Assembly (NCBI GenBank): GCA_903930745.1 | Contig: CAIYZX010000608.1 | Location: 1 to 7,857, forward strand | Source: an uncultured Chloroflexota bacterium | Lineage (GTDB): Bacteria; Chloroflexota; Limnocylindria; Limnocylindrales; CSP1-4 | Length of the DNA: 7,857 nt | Direction of reading: 5' to 3' | Notes under the pieces: model-generated | What the model saw: only the letters and a program-made list of their open reading frames with translations | Database searches by the model: none | What the model was told of the DNA's origin: nothing | Program-made: the position numbers and the translations under genes | Part shown: positions 1 to 5,700 of the stretch, piece after piece | Position numbering within the stretch: the first letter of the stretch is position 1 | Layout: each line of letters starts with the position of its first letter

Positions 1-123
1 CCATCCACGCTGCCCGTCTACCGGGCGCTCGCGGAGCGCTCCGTGGAGATCGCCGCCGCGCGGCGCGCCCTGGCACCGGAAGCCGAGGAGCGACTCCGCC
101 GCGCCCTTGCGGGTGACCCGTGA
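1..123 (+). CDS. C-terminal end of an unidentified protein (truncated by the window edge)
   Basis: Reading frame 1 is open from the first base to a TGA at 121-123 and encodes the last 40 residues of a protein that begins outside the window. About 34 of the 40 codons end in G or C, which matches the third-position bias of the certain genes downstream and supports real coding. The residues are Ala-, Arg- and Glu-rich (for example ALAERSVEIAAARRALAPEA), as expected for a terminal amphipathic helix. There is no motif, so I do not recognise the family. The gene ends about 316 nt before the likely NUDIX start, so it need not be in the same transcript. Confidence 0.5.
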   Translation, partial: PSTLPVYRALAERSVEIAAARRALAPEAEERLRRALAGDP

Positions 124-439
124 GGGGGTACGATGCGGACATGCAGCACAGCATCGCCGCACGCCTTGCGGCACCCCGTTACGTGCATCCCACGGCTCGT
201 CGCCGGGAGCGCCGTCTCGGGCTGCACGCAGGTCCCGTCTTCGTGCCCGCAGCCGCTGCACAGCCGCTCTCGGGCGACGACGAGGCCGGACCGCTCGTGA
301 CCCTGCGCTCGCGCTCGCGCTCGCTCGTCGTCACTGCCACGCGGACCGCTTCGGGGGGCCGTCCGCGCCACGCCGCCACCATGGCGTGGACCAGCTCTGC
401 GCGCGACGGAGGAGTCCGCCGCCCGGCCGCAGCCCCGGC
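124..439. other. 316-nt stretch with no confident gene; two weak short ORFs
   Basis: No ORF here has recognisable homology. The NUDIX frame stays open back to a TTG at 107, but upstream of about 440 its codons lose the strong G/C third-position bias and the residues become Arg/Pro/Cys-rich low complexity, so I read it as noncoding. Two + strand candidates remain. ATG 133-300 (55 codons, about 87% GC3) has a GAGGGGG stretch just upstream. ATG 141-452 (103 codons, about 80% GC3) would overlap the NUDIX start. Neither has a motif. Two small potential hairpins lie at 131-156 (CGATGC/GCATCG) and 157-171 (CCGCA/TGCGG), neither followed by a T-run. No clear sigma-70 promoter, T-box, tRNA or riboswitch core was recognised. 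The region may hold the promoter of the NUDIX-gcv operon. Confidence 0.4.
305..322. repeat. Tandem hexamer GCGCTC x3
   Basis: Three perfect tandem copies of GCGCTC (305-310, 311-316, 317-322) run into a degenerate GCTCGTCGTC tail. The repeat sits in the stretch without a confident gene upstream of the NUDIX gene. It is too short to imply a function. It could be a slippage product in GC-rich DNA, and its copy number could vary between strains. Confidence 0.6.
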
Positions 440-922
440 GTGGCGCGCCTGAGACAGGCCACCGCAACGTCTGCGGGTGGCATCGTCATCCGCTTCGCGG
501 GTGACGGTCCCCAATTCGTCGTCGGCAGGCGCCGCCGCGAGCGCGACGGCGTCACGTGGACGCTTCCGAAGGGCACGCCCGACAAGGGCGAGGTCACGGA
601 GGAGACCGCGCTGCGCGAGGTCCGGGAGGAGACGGGCCTCGAGGTTCGGATCGTGCGTCCCTTCGATTCGATCCACTACACGTTCAACCAGGGCCGGACA
701 CGGATCAGCAAGACCGTGCACTACTTCCTCATGGTCCCCACCGGCGGGGACCTGGAGCGTCACGATCACGAGTTCGACGAGGTCCGCTGGATCGGGTTCG
801 ACGAGGCCGCGAAGCTCCTCACCTTCGAGACGGAGCGGGCGCTGGTCGCCCGGGCCGCCGCGGTCGCGACGGAGGACTCGTTTCCGGGCGCGGCCGGCCT
901 CGAGGGATCGCCACCCGGATGA
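440..922 (+). CDS. NUDIX hydrolase
   Basis: This encodes a soluble, single-domain NUDIX pyrophosphohydrolase of about 160 residues. It carries a perfect NUDIX box (G-x5-E-x7-R-E-V-x-E-E-x-G-L) at residues 45-67: GTPDKGE, then R59-E60-V61 and E63-E64-T65-G66-L67. The glutamates in this helix bind the Mg2+ or Mn2+ used to cleave nucleoside diphosphates linked to another group. A TLPKG turn precedes the box, and HYFL (residues 94-97) and the HDHEFDEVRWI strand (108-118) complete the fold. The frame is open upstream, but GTG 440 gives a normal family N-terminus just before the first beta strand (SAGGIVIRF). GTG 386 is an alternative, and neither has a good Shine-Dalgarno sequence. The stop codon overlaps the gcvT ATG (ATGA, 919-922), implying translational coupling. 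The substrate cannot be read from the sequence. Family identity is certain; the exact start is not. Confidence 0.9.
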   Translation: MARLRQATATSAGGIVIRFAGDGPQFVVGRRRRERDGVTWTLPKGTPDKGEVTEETALREVREETGLEVRIVRPFDSIHYTFNQGRTRISKTVHYFLMVPTGGDLERHDHEFDEVRWIGFDEAAKLLTFETERALVARAAAVATEDSFPGAAGLEGSPPG

Positions 923-2034
923 CAGAGACACCCGACGCACAGCCCCTGCCCAGCCCCATCCTCGACCGGCACGAGGCGCTCGGCGCCAGGATCGTGGACT
1001 TCGCGGGCTGGCTGATGCCCATCCAGTACGCGGGCATCCTTGACGAGCACCGGGCGGTCCGCACGGCCGCCGGCCTCTTCGACCTCTCCCACATGGGCGA
1101 GCTGTTCGTGGAGGGCCCGCAGGCCGGCGCCGCGCTTGCCGCCGCCCTGGTCACGGATCCGCCGGCGCTCGCCGTGGGCCGCGCCCACTACTCCATGATC
1201 TGCGCCCCGGACGGTGGGATCATGGACGACCTCATCGTCTACCGCCTCGGCGAGCAGCGCTTCATGGTGGTCGCCAACGCGTCCAACGCGAAGACGGTCT
1301 CCGATGCGCTCGCCCAGCGCCTCAACGGCTTCGACGCCGTCCTTGACGACCGCAGCCTCGCCATGGGGCTCGTGGCGGTCCAGGGCCCGAAGGCGCTGGA
1401 GATCCTGCAGCCGCACGCATCCGTTGACCTCGCCTCCATCCGCTACTACGGCATCGCCGAGGGCGTGGTCGCGGGCATGTCGGCCCTCATCGCCCGCACC
1501 GGGTACACCGGCGAGGACGGCTTCGAGGTCTTCGTTGACGTGGAGCGGACCGGCGAGCTCTGGGACGTGCTGATGGAGGCGGGTCGTCCGCACGGCCAGG
1601 TCCCCGTTGGCCTGGGCGCGCGCGACACCCTGCGCCTCGAGGCCGGCATGCCGCTCTACGGCAACGAGCTGGATCGCGAGACCACGCCGTACGAGGCAGG
1701 CCTCGGCCGCGTCGTGAAGCTGGGCAAGCCCGGCGACTTCGTGGGTCGTGCGGCGCTCGAGAAGGCCGCCGCCGATGGTCCTGCCAAGCGCCTCGTGGGC
1801 CTCGTGGTCACCGGCCGCGGCATCGCCCGGCACGGCTACCCGGTCCTCGACGCCAACGGCCCCACCGGCATGGTCACCTCGGGCACGATGTCGCCCACGC
1901 TGGGCAAGGCGATCGCCATGGCGTACGTCGCCCCGGCCCTCGCCCAACCCGGTACGATTGTTGACATTGAGATCCGCGGGGCTCGCATCGCCGCCGAGGT
2001 GGTGCCGCTCCCGTTCTATTCCCGGCCTGCCTGA
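919..2034 (+). CDS. gcvT: Glycine cleavage system T-protein (aminomethyltransferase)
   Basis: The 371-residue T-protein takes the aminomethyl group from lipoylated H-protein, releases ammonia and forms 5,10-methylene-tetrahydrofolate in the cytoplasm. Family landmarks appear in order: GARIVDFAGWLMPIQY (22-37), EHRAVR (43-48), GLFDLSHMGE (52-61), YSMICAPDGGIMDDLIVY (91-108) with the conserved Asp pair 103-104 that includes the catalytic acid, AVQGP (153-157), RTGYTGEDGFE (193-203, folate site), GLGARDTLRLEAGMPLYGNEL (231-251), and the C-terminal SGTMSPTLGKAIAMAY (321-336). Length is normal for the family. ATG 919 overlaps the NUDIX stop. A weak GAGGGA lies at 902-907, about 11 nt upstream, so translation probably depends partly on coupling. 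A 99-nt gap separates it from gcvH. No key residue appears to be missing. Confidence 0.97.
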   Translation: MTETPDAQPLPSPILDRHEALGARIVDFAGWLMPIQYAGILDEHRAVRTAAGLFDLSHMGELFVEGPQAGAALAAALVTDPPALAVGRAHYSMICAPDGGIMDDLIVYRLGEQRFMVVANASNAKTVSDALAQRLNGFDAVLDDRSLAMGLVAVQGPKALEILQPHASVDLASIRYYGIAEGVVAGMSALIARTGYTGEDGFEVFVDVERTGELWDVLMEAGRPHGQVPVGLGARDTLRLEAGMPLYGNELDRETTPYEAGLGRVVKLGKPGDFVGRAALEKAAADGPAKRLVGLVVTGRGIARHGYPVLDANGPTGMVTSGTMSPTLGKAIAMAYVAPALAQPGTIVDIEIRGARIAAEVVPLPFYSRPA

Positions 2035-2095
2035 CGCGCGCCCTGGAAGCGTCCCCCAGACGGCCACGCCGCTGTATTCACGCGCCCAGCACTGC

Positions 2096-2113
2096 CCGGG
2101 CATGACGGCCCGG
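2096..2113 (+). other. Small hairpin in the gcvT-gcvH gap
   Basis: CCGGGC (2096-2101) can pair with GCCCGG (2108-2113) around a 6-nt loop. The hairpin ends about 10 nt before the gcvH Shine-Dalgarno sequence, in the only sizeable gap of the gcv cluster (2035-2133). It has no T-run, so it is unlikely to terminate transcription. It could act as an mRNA processing or stabilising element, or could be chance in GC-rich sequence. Confidence 0.25.
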
Positions 2114-2122
2114 TGCAAACAC

Positions 2123-2129
2123 GGAGGAG
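2123..2129 (+). promoter_or_regulatory. Shine-Dalgarno sequence of gcvH
   Basis: GGAGGAG lies 4 nt before ATG 2134. It sets the H-protein start there rather than at the in-frame GTG 2113, which would place this site inside the coding region and add seven residues not seen in the family. Confidence 0.8.
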
Positions 2130-2133
2130 CTCC

Positions 2134-2514
2134 ATGGTCCCCGGCGACCTTTGCTACACCAAGGATCACGAGTGGGTCCGCATCGACGGCGATGAGGCCG
2201 TCGTCGGCATCACCAAGTTCGCGGCAGACCAGCTTGGCGACATCGTCTTCGTCGAGCTCCCGGACGTGGGCCGCAGCCTTGCCCAGCACGGCACCTTCGG
2301 CGTCGTGGAGTCCGTGAAGGCGGTCAGCGACCTGTTCGCCCCGCTCTCGGGCGAGGTTGTGGCCACGAACGACGCCCTGGGCGGTGCCCCGGAGCTCGTC
2401 AACAACGACCCGTTCGGCGAGGGCTGGATGCTGCGCATCAGGCTTGCCGACGCGGGGCAGGTGGACGGCCTCCTCGACGCCGTGGCGTACGAGCAGCTCG
2501 TCGCCGAGGGCTGA
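2134..2514 (+). CDS. gcvH: Glycine cleavage system H-protein (lipoyl carrier)
   Basis: The 126-residue H-protein is the mobile carrier of the glycine cleavage complex. Its lipoyl-lysine arm accepts the aminomethyl group from P-protein, presents it to T-protein and is reoxidised by L-protein. The typical start YTKDHEWVRIDG (residues 8-19) is followed by VGITKFAADQLGDIVFVELP (24-43) and the lipoylation hairpin GVVESVKAVSDLFAPLSGEV. The modified lysine is K62, between E59-S60-V61 and A63-V64-S65. The C-terminal NNDPFGEGWMLRIRL matches the family. Length is typical (about 125-130). The gene sits 99 nt after gcvT and 3 nt before gcvPA, so it is very probably cotranscribed with them. Lipoylation needs LipA/LipB or LplA enzymes, none of which are in the window. 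Confidence 0.97.
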   Translation: MVPGDLCYTKDHEWVRIDGDEAVVGITKFAADQLGDIVFVELPDVGRSLAQHGTFGVVESVKAVSDLFAPLSGEVVATNDALGGAPELVNNDPFGEGWMLRIRLADAGQVDGLLDAVAYEQLVAEG

Positions 2515-2517
2515 CAG

Positions 2518-3894
2518 ATGCCGTACGGCCCGCACGCGGCCGGCGACCGGGCGAAGATGCTCGAGACCATCGGCATCGCCTCCGTCGACGCGCTGTTCGA
2601 GGACATCCCGGAGGCGCTCCGGGCTGCCCCCCTGGCCATGGACGGCCCTGAGCCGGAGCTCCTGCTCTCGGCCCGGCTGTCCGGCCTCGCCGCCCGGAAC
2701 CGGGTGGATCTCGTCTCCTTCCTTGGCTGTGGCGCGTACCGCCACTGGTCGCCGCCCGCGGTTGACCAGATGCTCATGCGCGGCGAGTGGTACACGGCCT
2801 ACACGCCGTACCAGCCCGAGGTCAGCCAGGGCACGCTCCAGAGCATCTACGAGTACCAGTCGCTGCTCTCGGAGCTGACGGGCCTCGACGTGGTCTCGGC
2901 GTCCCACTACGACGGTGGCGCCGCCACCGCCGAGGCCGCCCTCATGACCTGCCGCGCCACCCGGCGCGACCGGATCCTCGTCTCGCGCGGCGTGCACCCG
3001 CACTACCGCCAGACGCTGGAGACGTACGCCGAGGGCGCGGGTCTCGTGGCGCAGGAGCTGCCACTGGTCGCCGAGGGGCCGCTCGCCGGCACCACGGACC
3101 TGGTCGCGCTCGCCGCGATGCTCGCCGATGGCACGCCGGTCGCCGGCGTCGTCGTCGCCAACCCCAACGTCCTGGGCCTCCTCGAGGACATGCCCGAGGT
3201 GGGTCGCATCGCGCACGCCGCGGGCGCCCAGTTCGTCAGCGTCATCGAGCCCGTGTCCCTGTCCGTCCTGGCCTCCCCGGCCGAGTACGGCGCGGACATC
3301 GCGGCCGGCGAGGGCCAGCCGCTGGGCATCCCGCTCCAGTACGGCGGTCCGTACCTCGGCATCGTCTCGTGCACGGATGCGCTCGTCCGCCAGATCCCCG
3401 GCCGTCTCGTGGGCATGACCACGGACATCGAGGGCAGGCGGGCGTTCGTCATGACGATGCGCGCACGCGAGCAGGACATCCGCCGCGAGAAGGCGGCGTC
3501 CAACATCTGCACCAACCAGGCGCTCCTCGCGCTTGCGGCGTCCATCTACATCTCGTCCATCGGCCCCCACGGGCTGCGTGACGTGGCGGCGATGGGCGCG
3601 GCGCGTGCCGCGGAGCTGGAGTCGGCCCTCGCGGCCGTGGGCGCCCCGCGCCTGCACGCCGGCGCCTACCTGAACGAGTTCGTGGTGCGCGTTCCGGACG
3701 CGCGCGCCGTCCACGCCCGCCTGCTTGACCGCGGCGTGCTTGCCGGCATCCCCACGGCGGACCTGCTGCCGGACGATCCCGCACTTGCGGACGGCCTCCT
3801 GGTCTGCGCGACGGAGGTCACCACCCCGGACGAGATCTCCCGGTTCGCGTCCGCCCTGGCGGCCGAGCTGGCGGTTGCGGGAGGTGCCCGGTGA
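2518..3894 (+). CDS. gcvPA: Glycine dehydrogenase (decarboxylating) subunit 1, P-protein alpha
   Basis: This is the N-terminal half of a split P-protein (458 residues, usual about 440-460). With GcvPB it forms the PLP-dependent glycine decarboxylase. The alpha chain has the aminotransferase-like fold but lacks the PLP lysine, and it contributes to the active site and assembly. Landmarks: MPYGPHAAGDRAKMLETIG (1-19), FLGCGAYRHWSPPAVD (68-83), WYTAYTPYQPEVSQGTLQSI (91-110), LTGLDVVSASHYDGGAA (120-136), VVVANPNVLGLLED (211-224), EYGADIAAGEGQPLGIPLQY (256-275), and REKAASNICTNQALLALAAS (323-342). ATG 2518 follows the gcvH stop by 3 nt, with GAGG at 2506-2509 as a likely ribosome site. The stop overlaps the gcvPB GTG. 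At 244-248 I see EPVSL where I recall DPxSL as commoner, a conservative change. Confidence 0.96.
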   Translation: MPYGPHAAGDRAKMLETIGIASVDALFEDIPEALRAAPLAMDGPEPELLLSARLSGLAARNRVDLVSFLGCGAYRHWSPPAVDQMLMRGEWYTAYTPYQPEVSQGTLQSIYEYQSLLSELTGLDVVSASHYDGGAATAEAALMTCRATRRDRILVSRGVHPHYRQTLETYAEGAGLVAQELPLVAEGPLAGTTDLVALAAMLADGTPVAGVVVANPNVLGLLEDMPEVGRIAHAAGAQFVSVIEPVSLSVLASPAEYGADIAAGEGQPLGIPLQYGGPYLGIVSCTDALVRQIPGRLVGMTTDIEGRRAFVMTMRAREQDIRREKAASNICTNQALLALAASIYISSIGPHGLRDVAAMGAARAAELESALAAVGAPRLHAGAYLNEFVVRVPDARAVHARLLDRGVLAGIPTADLLPDDPALADGLLVCATEVTTPDEISRFASALAAELAVAGGAR

Positions 3895-5390
3895 GCGTCG
3901 TCGGAGAGAGGCTCCAGCCCACGGTCTTCGAGCTGTCGCGGCCCGGCCGCGGCGGTGACAAGATCCCGCATCCGCCCGCGGGCGCCCTGGACCGGATCCC
4001 GGCCGCGGCGCGCCGTGCCACCCCGGCAGCGCTGCCGGAGCTGGCGGAGCCGGACGTGGTGCGCCACTACGTCAACCTGTCCCACCTCAACTACGCCGTG
4101 GACACCGGGTTCTACCCGCTGGGCTCGTGCACCATGAAGTGGAACCCGAAGCTCAACGAGTGGGCCGCGCGCCTGCCCGGCTTCGCGGGCCTCCATCCCA
4201 TGGCGCCCGATGCGGCGAGCCAGGGCACGCTGCAGCTCCTCTGGGAGCTGGAGGGCCTGCTGGCGGAGATCAGCGGCATGCAGGCCGTGACGCTCCAGCC
4301 GGCGGCCGGTGCCCACGGCGAGCTCACCGGCCTGCTGATGATCCGGGCCTACCACCGGTCCCGGGGCGACCTCGCCCGGACGGACGTCCTGGTGCCGGAC
4401 TCCAGCCACGGCACCAACCCGGCCACCGCCACGATGGCCGGCTTCAAGACCATCACGATCCCGTCCGCCCCGGACGGCGGCGTGGACGTTGACGCGTTCA
4501 GGGCGGCCCTGGGCCCCACGACCGCGGGCATCATGATCACCAACCCGTCCACGCTTGGCCTGTTCGAGCGGCGGATCGGCGAGCTGCTTGACGCAACGCA
4601 TGCGGCAGGCGCGCTCGCCTACATGGACGGCGCCAACCTCAACGCGATCCTCGGGCGGTTCCGGCCGGGCGCGGCGGGCTTCGACGTCATGCACTTCAAC
4701 GTGCACAAGACGTTCAGCACCCCGCACGGCGGCGGTGGCCCGGGTGCGGGCCCGGTGGGCGTGGGCGAGAGGCTCGTCCCGTTCCTGCCGTCCCCGCGGG
4801 TCGTCAAGGAGGACGACGGCTCCTTCCGCCTCGAGCGGGACGGGGAGCGGTCAGGCTCCATCGGGCGCGTGCGCTCGTTCTTCGGAAGCACCGGCATCCT
4901 GGTGCGCGCGTACGCCTACATCCGGGCGCACGGCGGCAGCGGGCTGGCGGAGGTCACCGATGACGCGGTCCTCGCGGCGAACTACCTCAAGGCGCGGCTC
5001 TCGGGCACGTATGTCGTCCCCTTCGAGCGCGCGTGCAAGCACGAGTTCGTGGCATCCGCCGCGGACATCAAGGCGCGCACGGGCGTCCGGACCCTGGACA
5101 TCGCGAAGCGGCTGATCGACCGCGGGTACCACCCGCCCACGATCTACTTCCCGCTCACGGTGGAGGAGGGGATGCTGATCGAGCCCACGGAGACCGAGTC
5201 GCTCGAGACGCTGGACGCGTTCGCGGACGTGCTGATCGAGATCGCCCGTGAGGCCGAGACGGATCCCGAGATCATCAAGACCGCCCCGCACACCGCCCCG
5301 GTCCGTCGCCTCGACGAGGCGACCGCCGCCCGCCAGCCGAACCTGCGCTGGAGGGGCATGACCGGCGCCCAGACGCCCTGCCCGGACTGA
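3891..5390 (+). CDS. gcvPB: Glycine dehydrogenase (decarboxylating) subunit 2, P-protein beta
   Basis: This is the catalytic C-terminal half of the split P-protein (499 residues, family about 480-510). It binds PLP and releases CO2 from glycine while passing the aminomethyl group to lipoyl H-protein. The PLP lysine is K273 in FDVMHFNVHKTFSTPHGGGG (264-283). Other signatures are VNLSHLNYAVDTGFYPLGSC (61-80), TMKWNPK (81-87), GMQAVTLQPAAGAHGELTGL (129-148), DSSHGTNPATATMAGF (170-185), MITNPSTLGLFE (215-226), AYMDGANLNAILG (243-255), and HEFVASA (384-390). The GTG start overlaps the gcvPA stop as GTGA (3891-3894). A GGGAGGT at 3879-3885, inside the end of gcvPA, provides a good ribosome site, so the two halves are translationally coupled, as suits an equimolar heteromer. 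It is the last gene of the operon, with a hairpin 36 nt after the stop. The last 25-30 residues look like a variable tail. Confidence 0.97.
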   Translation: MSVVGERLQPTVFELSRPGRGGDKIPHPPAGALDRIPAAARRATPAALPELAEPDVVRHYVNLSHLNYAVDTGFYPLGSCTMKWNPKLNEWAARLPGFAGLHPMAPDAASQGTLQLLWELEGLLAEISGMQAVTLQPAAGAHGELTGLLMIRAYHRSRGDLARTDVLVPDSSHGTNPATATMAGFKTITIPSAPDGGVDVDAFRAALGPTTAGIMITNPSTLGLFERRIGELLDATHAAGALAYMDGANLNAILGRFRPGAAGFDVMHFNVHKTFSTPHGGGGPGAGPVGVGERLVPFLPSPRVVKEDDGSFRLERDGERSGSIGRVRSFFGSTGILVRAYAYIRAHGGSGLAEVTDDAVLAANYLKARLSGTYVVPFERACKHEFVASAADIKARTGVRTLDIAKRLIDRGYHPPTIYFPLTVEEGMLIEPTETESLETLDAFADVLIEIAREAETDPEIIKTAPHTAPVRRLDEATAARQPNLRWRGMTGAQTPCPD

Positions 5391-5426
5391 CGCCGGATCC
5401 CGGGCGGCTCCAGCAGCCCTCGCGAC

Positions 5427-5453
5427 GGCCCGTCGGACGACGTCCGGCGGGCC
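5427..5453 (+). terminator. GC-rich hairpin after gcvPB
   Basis: GGCCCGTCGGAC (5427-5438) pairs with GTCCGGCGGGCC (5442-5453), a 12-bp stem with one G-T wobble and a 3-nt loop. It begins 36 nt after the gcvPB stop and ends about 100 nt before the next promoter. It lacks a T-run (the next bases are ATTGCACGTTT), so it is not a canonical intrinsic terminator, but its position at the end of the gcv operon suggests a termination or 3'-end-protecting role. Confidence 0.6.
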
Positions 5454-5558
5454 ATTGCACGTTTGCCGGCGCTGCGACGGGCCGATCGGCACCCCAGTGC
5501 GTACCACCGTTGGCACCCGTGCAAGGTCCGATGGTCCCAGCACGGATGTGCGCTGCGT

Positions 5559-5589
5559 TTGACGCTGGCGATCGACGGCTGCCTATAAT
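5559..5589 (+). promoter_or_regulatory. Sigma-70-like promoter of the solute-binding protein gene
   Basis: TTGACG (5559-5564, 5 of 6 consensus) and a perfect TATAAT (5584-5589) are separated by 19 bp, slightly longer than the optimal 17. The TATAAT stands out in otherwise very GC-rich sequence. Transcription would start near 5595-5597, giving a leader of about 105 nt before ATG 5701. The intergenic position, after the gcv hairpin and before a separate gene, supports it. Confidence 0.72.
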
Positions 5590-5594
5590 GCCGC

Positions 5595-5623
5595 CACGGT
5601 CGCGTGGACCGCGGGTCACCGTG
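5595..5623 (+). promoter_or_regulatory. Potential hairpin at the predicted mRNA 5' end
   Basis: CACGGT (5595-5600) pairs with ACCGTG (5618-5623), and CGCG (5601-5604) pairs with CGCG (5610-5613). This makes a 10-bp stem with a 5-nt loop (TGGAC) and a 4-nt bulge (GGTC, 5614-5617). It starts at about the predicted transcription start. The direct repeat GTCACC (5615-5620 and 5623-5628) overlaps its 3' side. It could protect the transcript 5' end or be an operator; function is unknown. Confidence 0.4.
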
Positions 5624-5684
5624 TCACCATGCGCTCGCAACGCCCCCGCAACGAGGCGGCAGCAACTGCCGACCAGGGGCGCAC

Positions 5685-5693
5685 AGGAGGAGG
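5685..5693 (+). promoter_or_regulatory. Strong Shine-Dalgarno sequence of the solute-binding protein gene
   Basis: AGGAGGAGG ends 7 nt before ATG 5701. It decides the start against the in-frame upstream ATG 5629, which would add 24 polar residues (including this ribosome site) ahead of the lipoprotein signal peptide. Confidence 0.85.
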
Positions 5694-5700
5694 AACGTCG

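Noticed and set aside
107..439. N-terminal extension of the NUDIX protein back to TTG 107
   Set aside because: The extra 111 residues are Arg/Pro-rich with no codon bias, overlap the end of the preceding gene, and precede a complete NUDIX domain that needs no extension.
124..439. T-box, RNase P, SRP or other structured RNA in the gene-poor stretch
   Set aside because: None of the conserved cores of these RNAs could be recognised by eye. A covariance-model search would settle it.
556..918. Extension of gcvT upstream to ATG 556
   Set aside because: The upstream part is an out-of-frame reading of the NUDIX gene. T-protein homology begins at about 919, where an ATGA overlap gives a natural start.
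766..3714. Very long minus-strand open frame (982 codons) opposite gcvT, gcvH and gcvPA
   Set aside because: It is antisense to three unmistakable genes in register with their GC-rich third positions, which suppresses stop codons on the opposite strand. Its product is low-complexity Arg/Gly/Val/His-rich with no motif.
5629..5700. Upstream ATG 5629 as the start of the binding protein
   Set aside because: It would place 24 polar residues before the signal peptide and bury the AGGAGGAGG site at 5685-5693 inside the coding region. ATG 5701 fits both the ribosome site and the lipoprotein signal.
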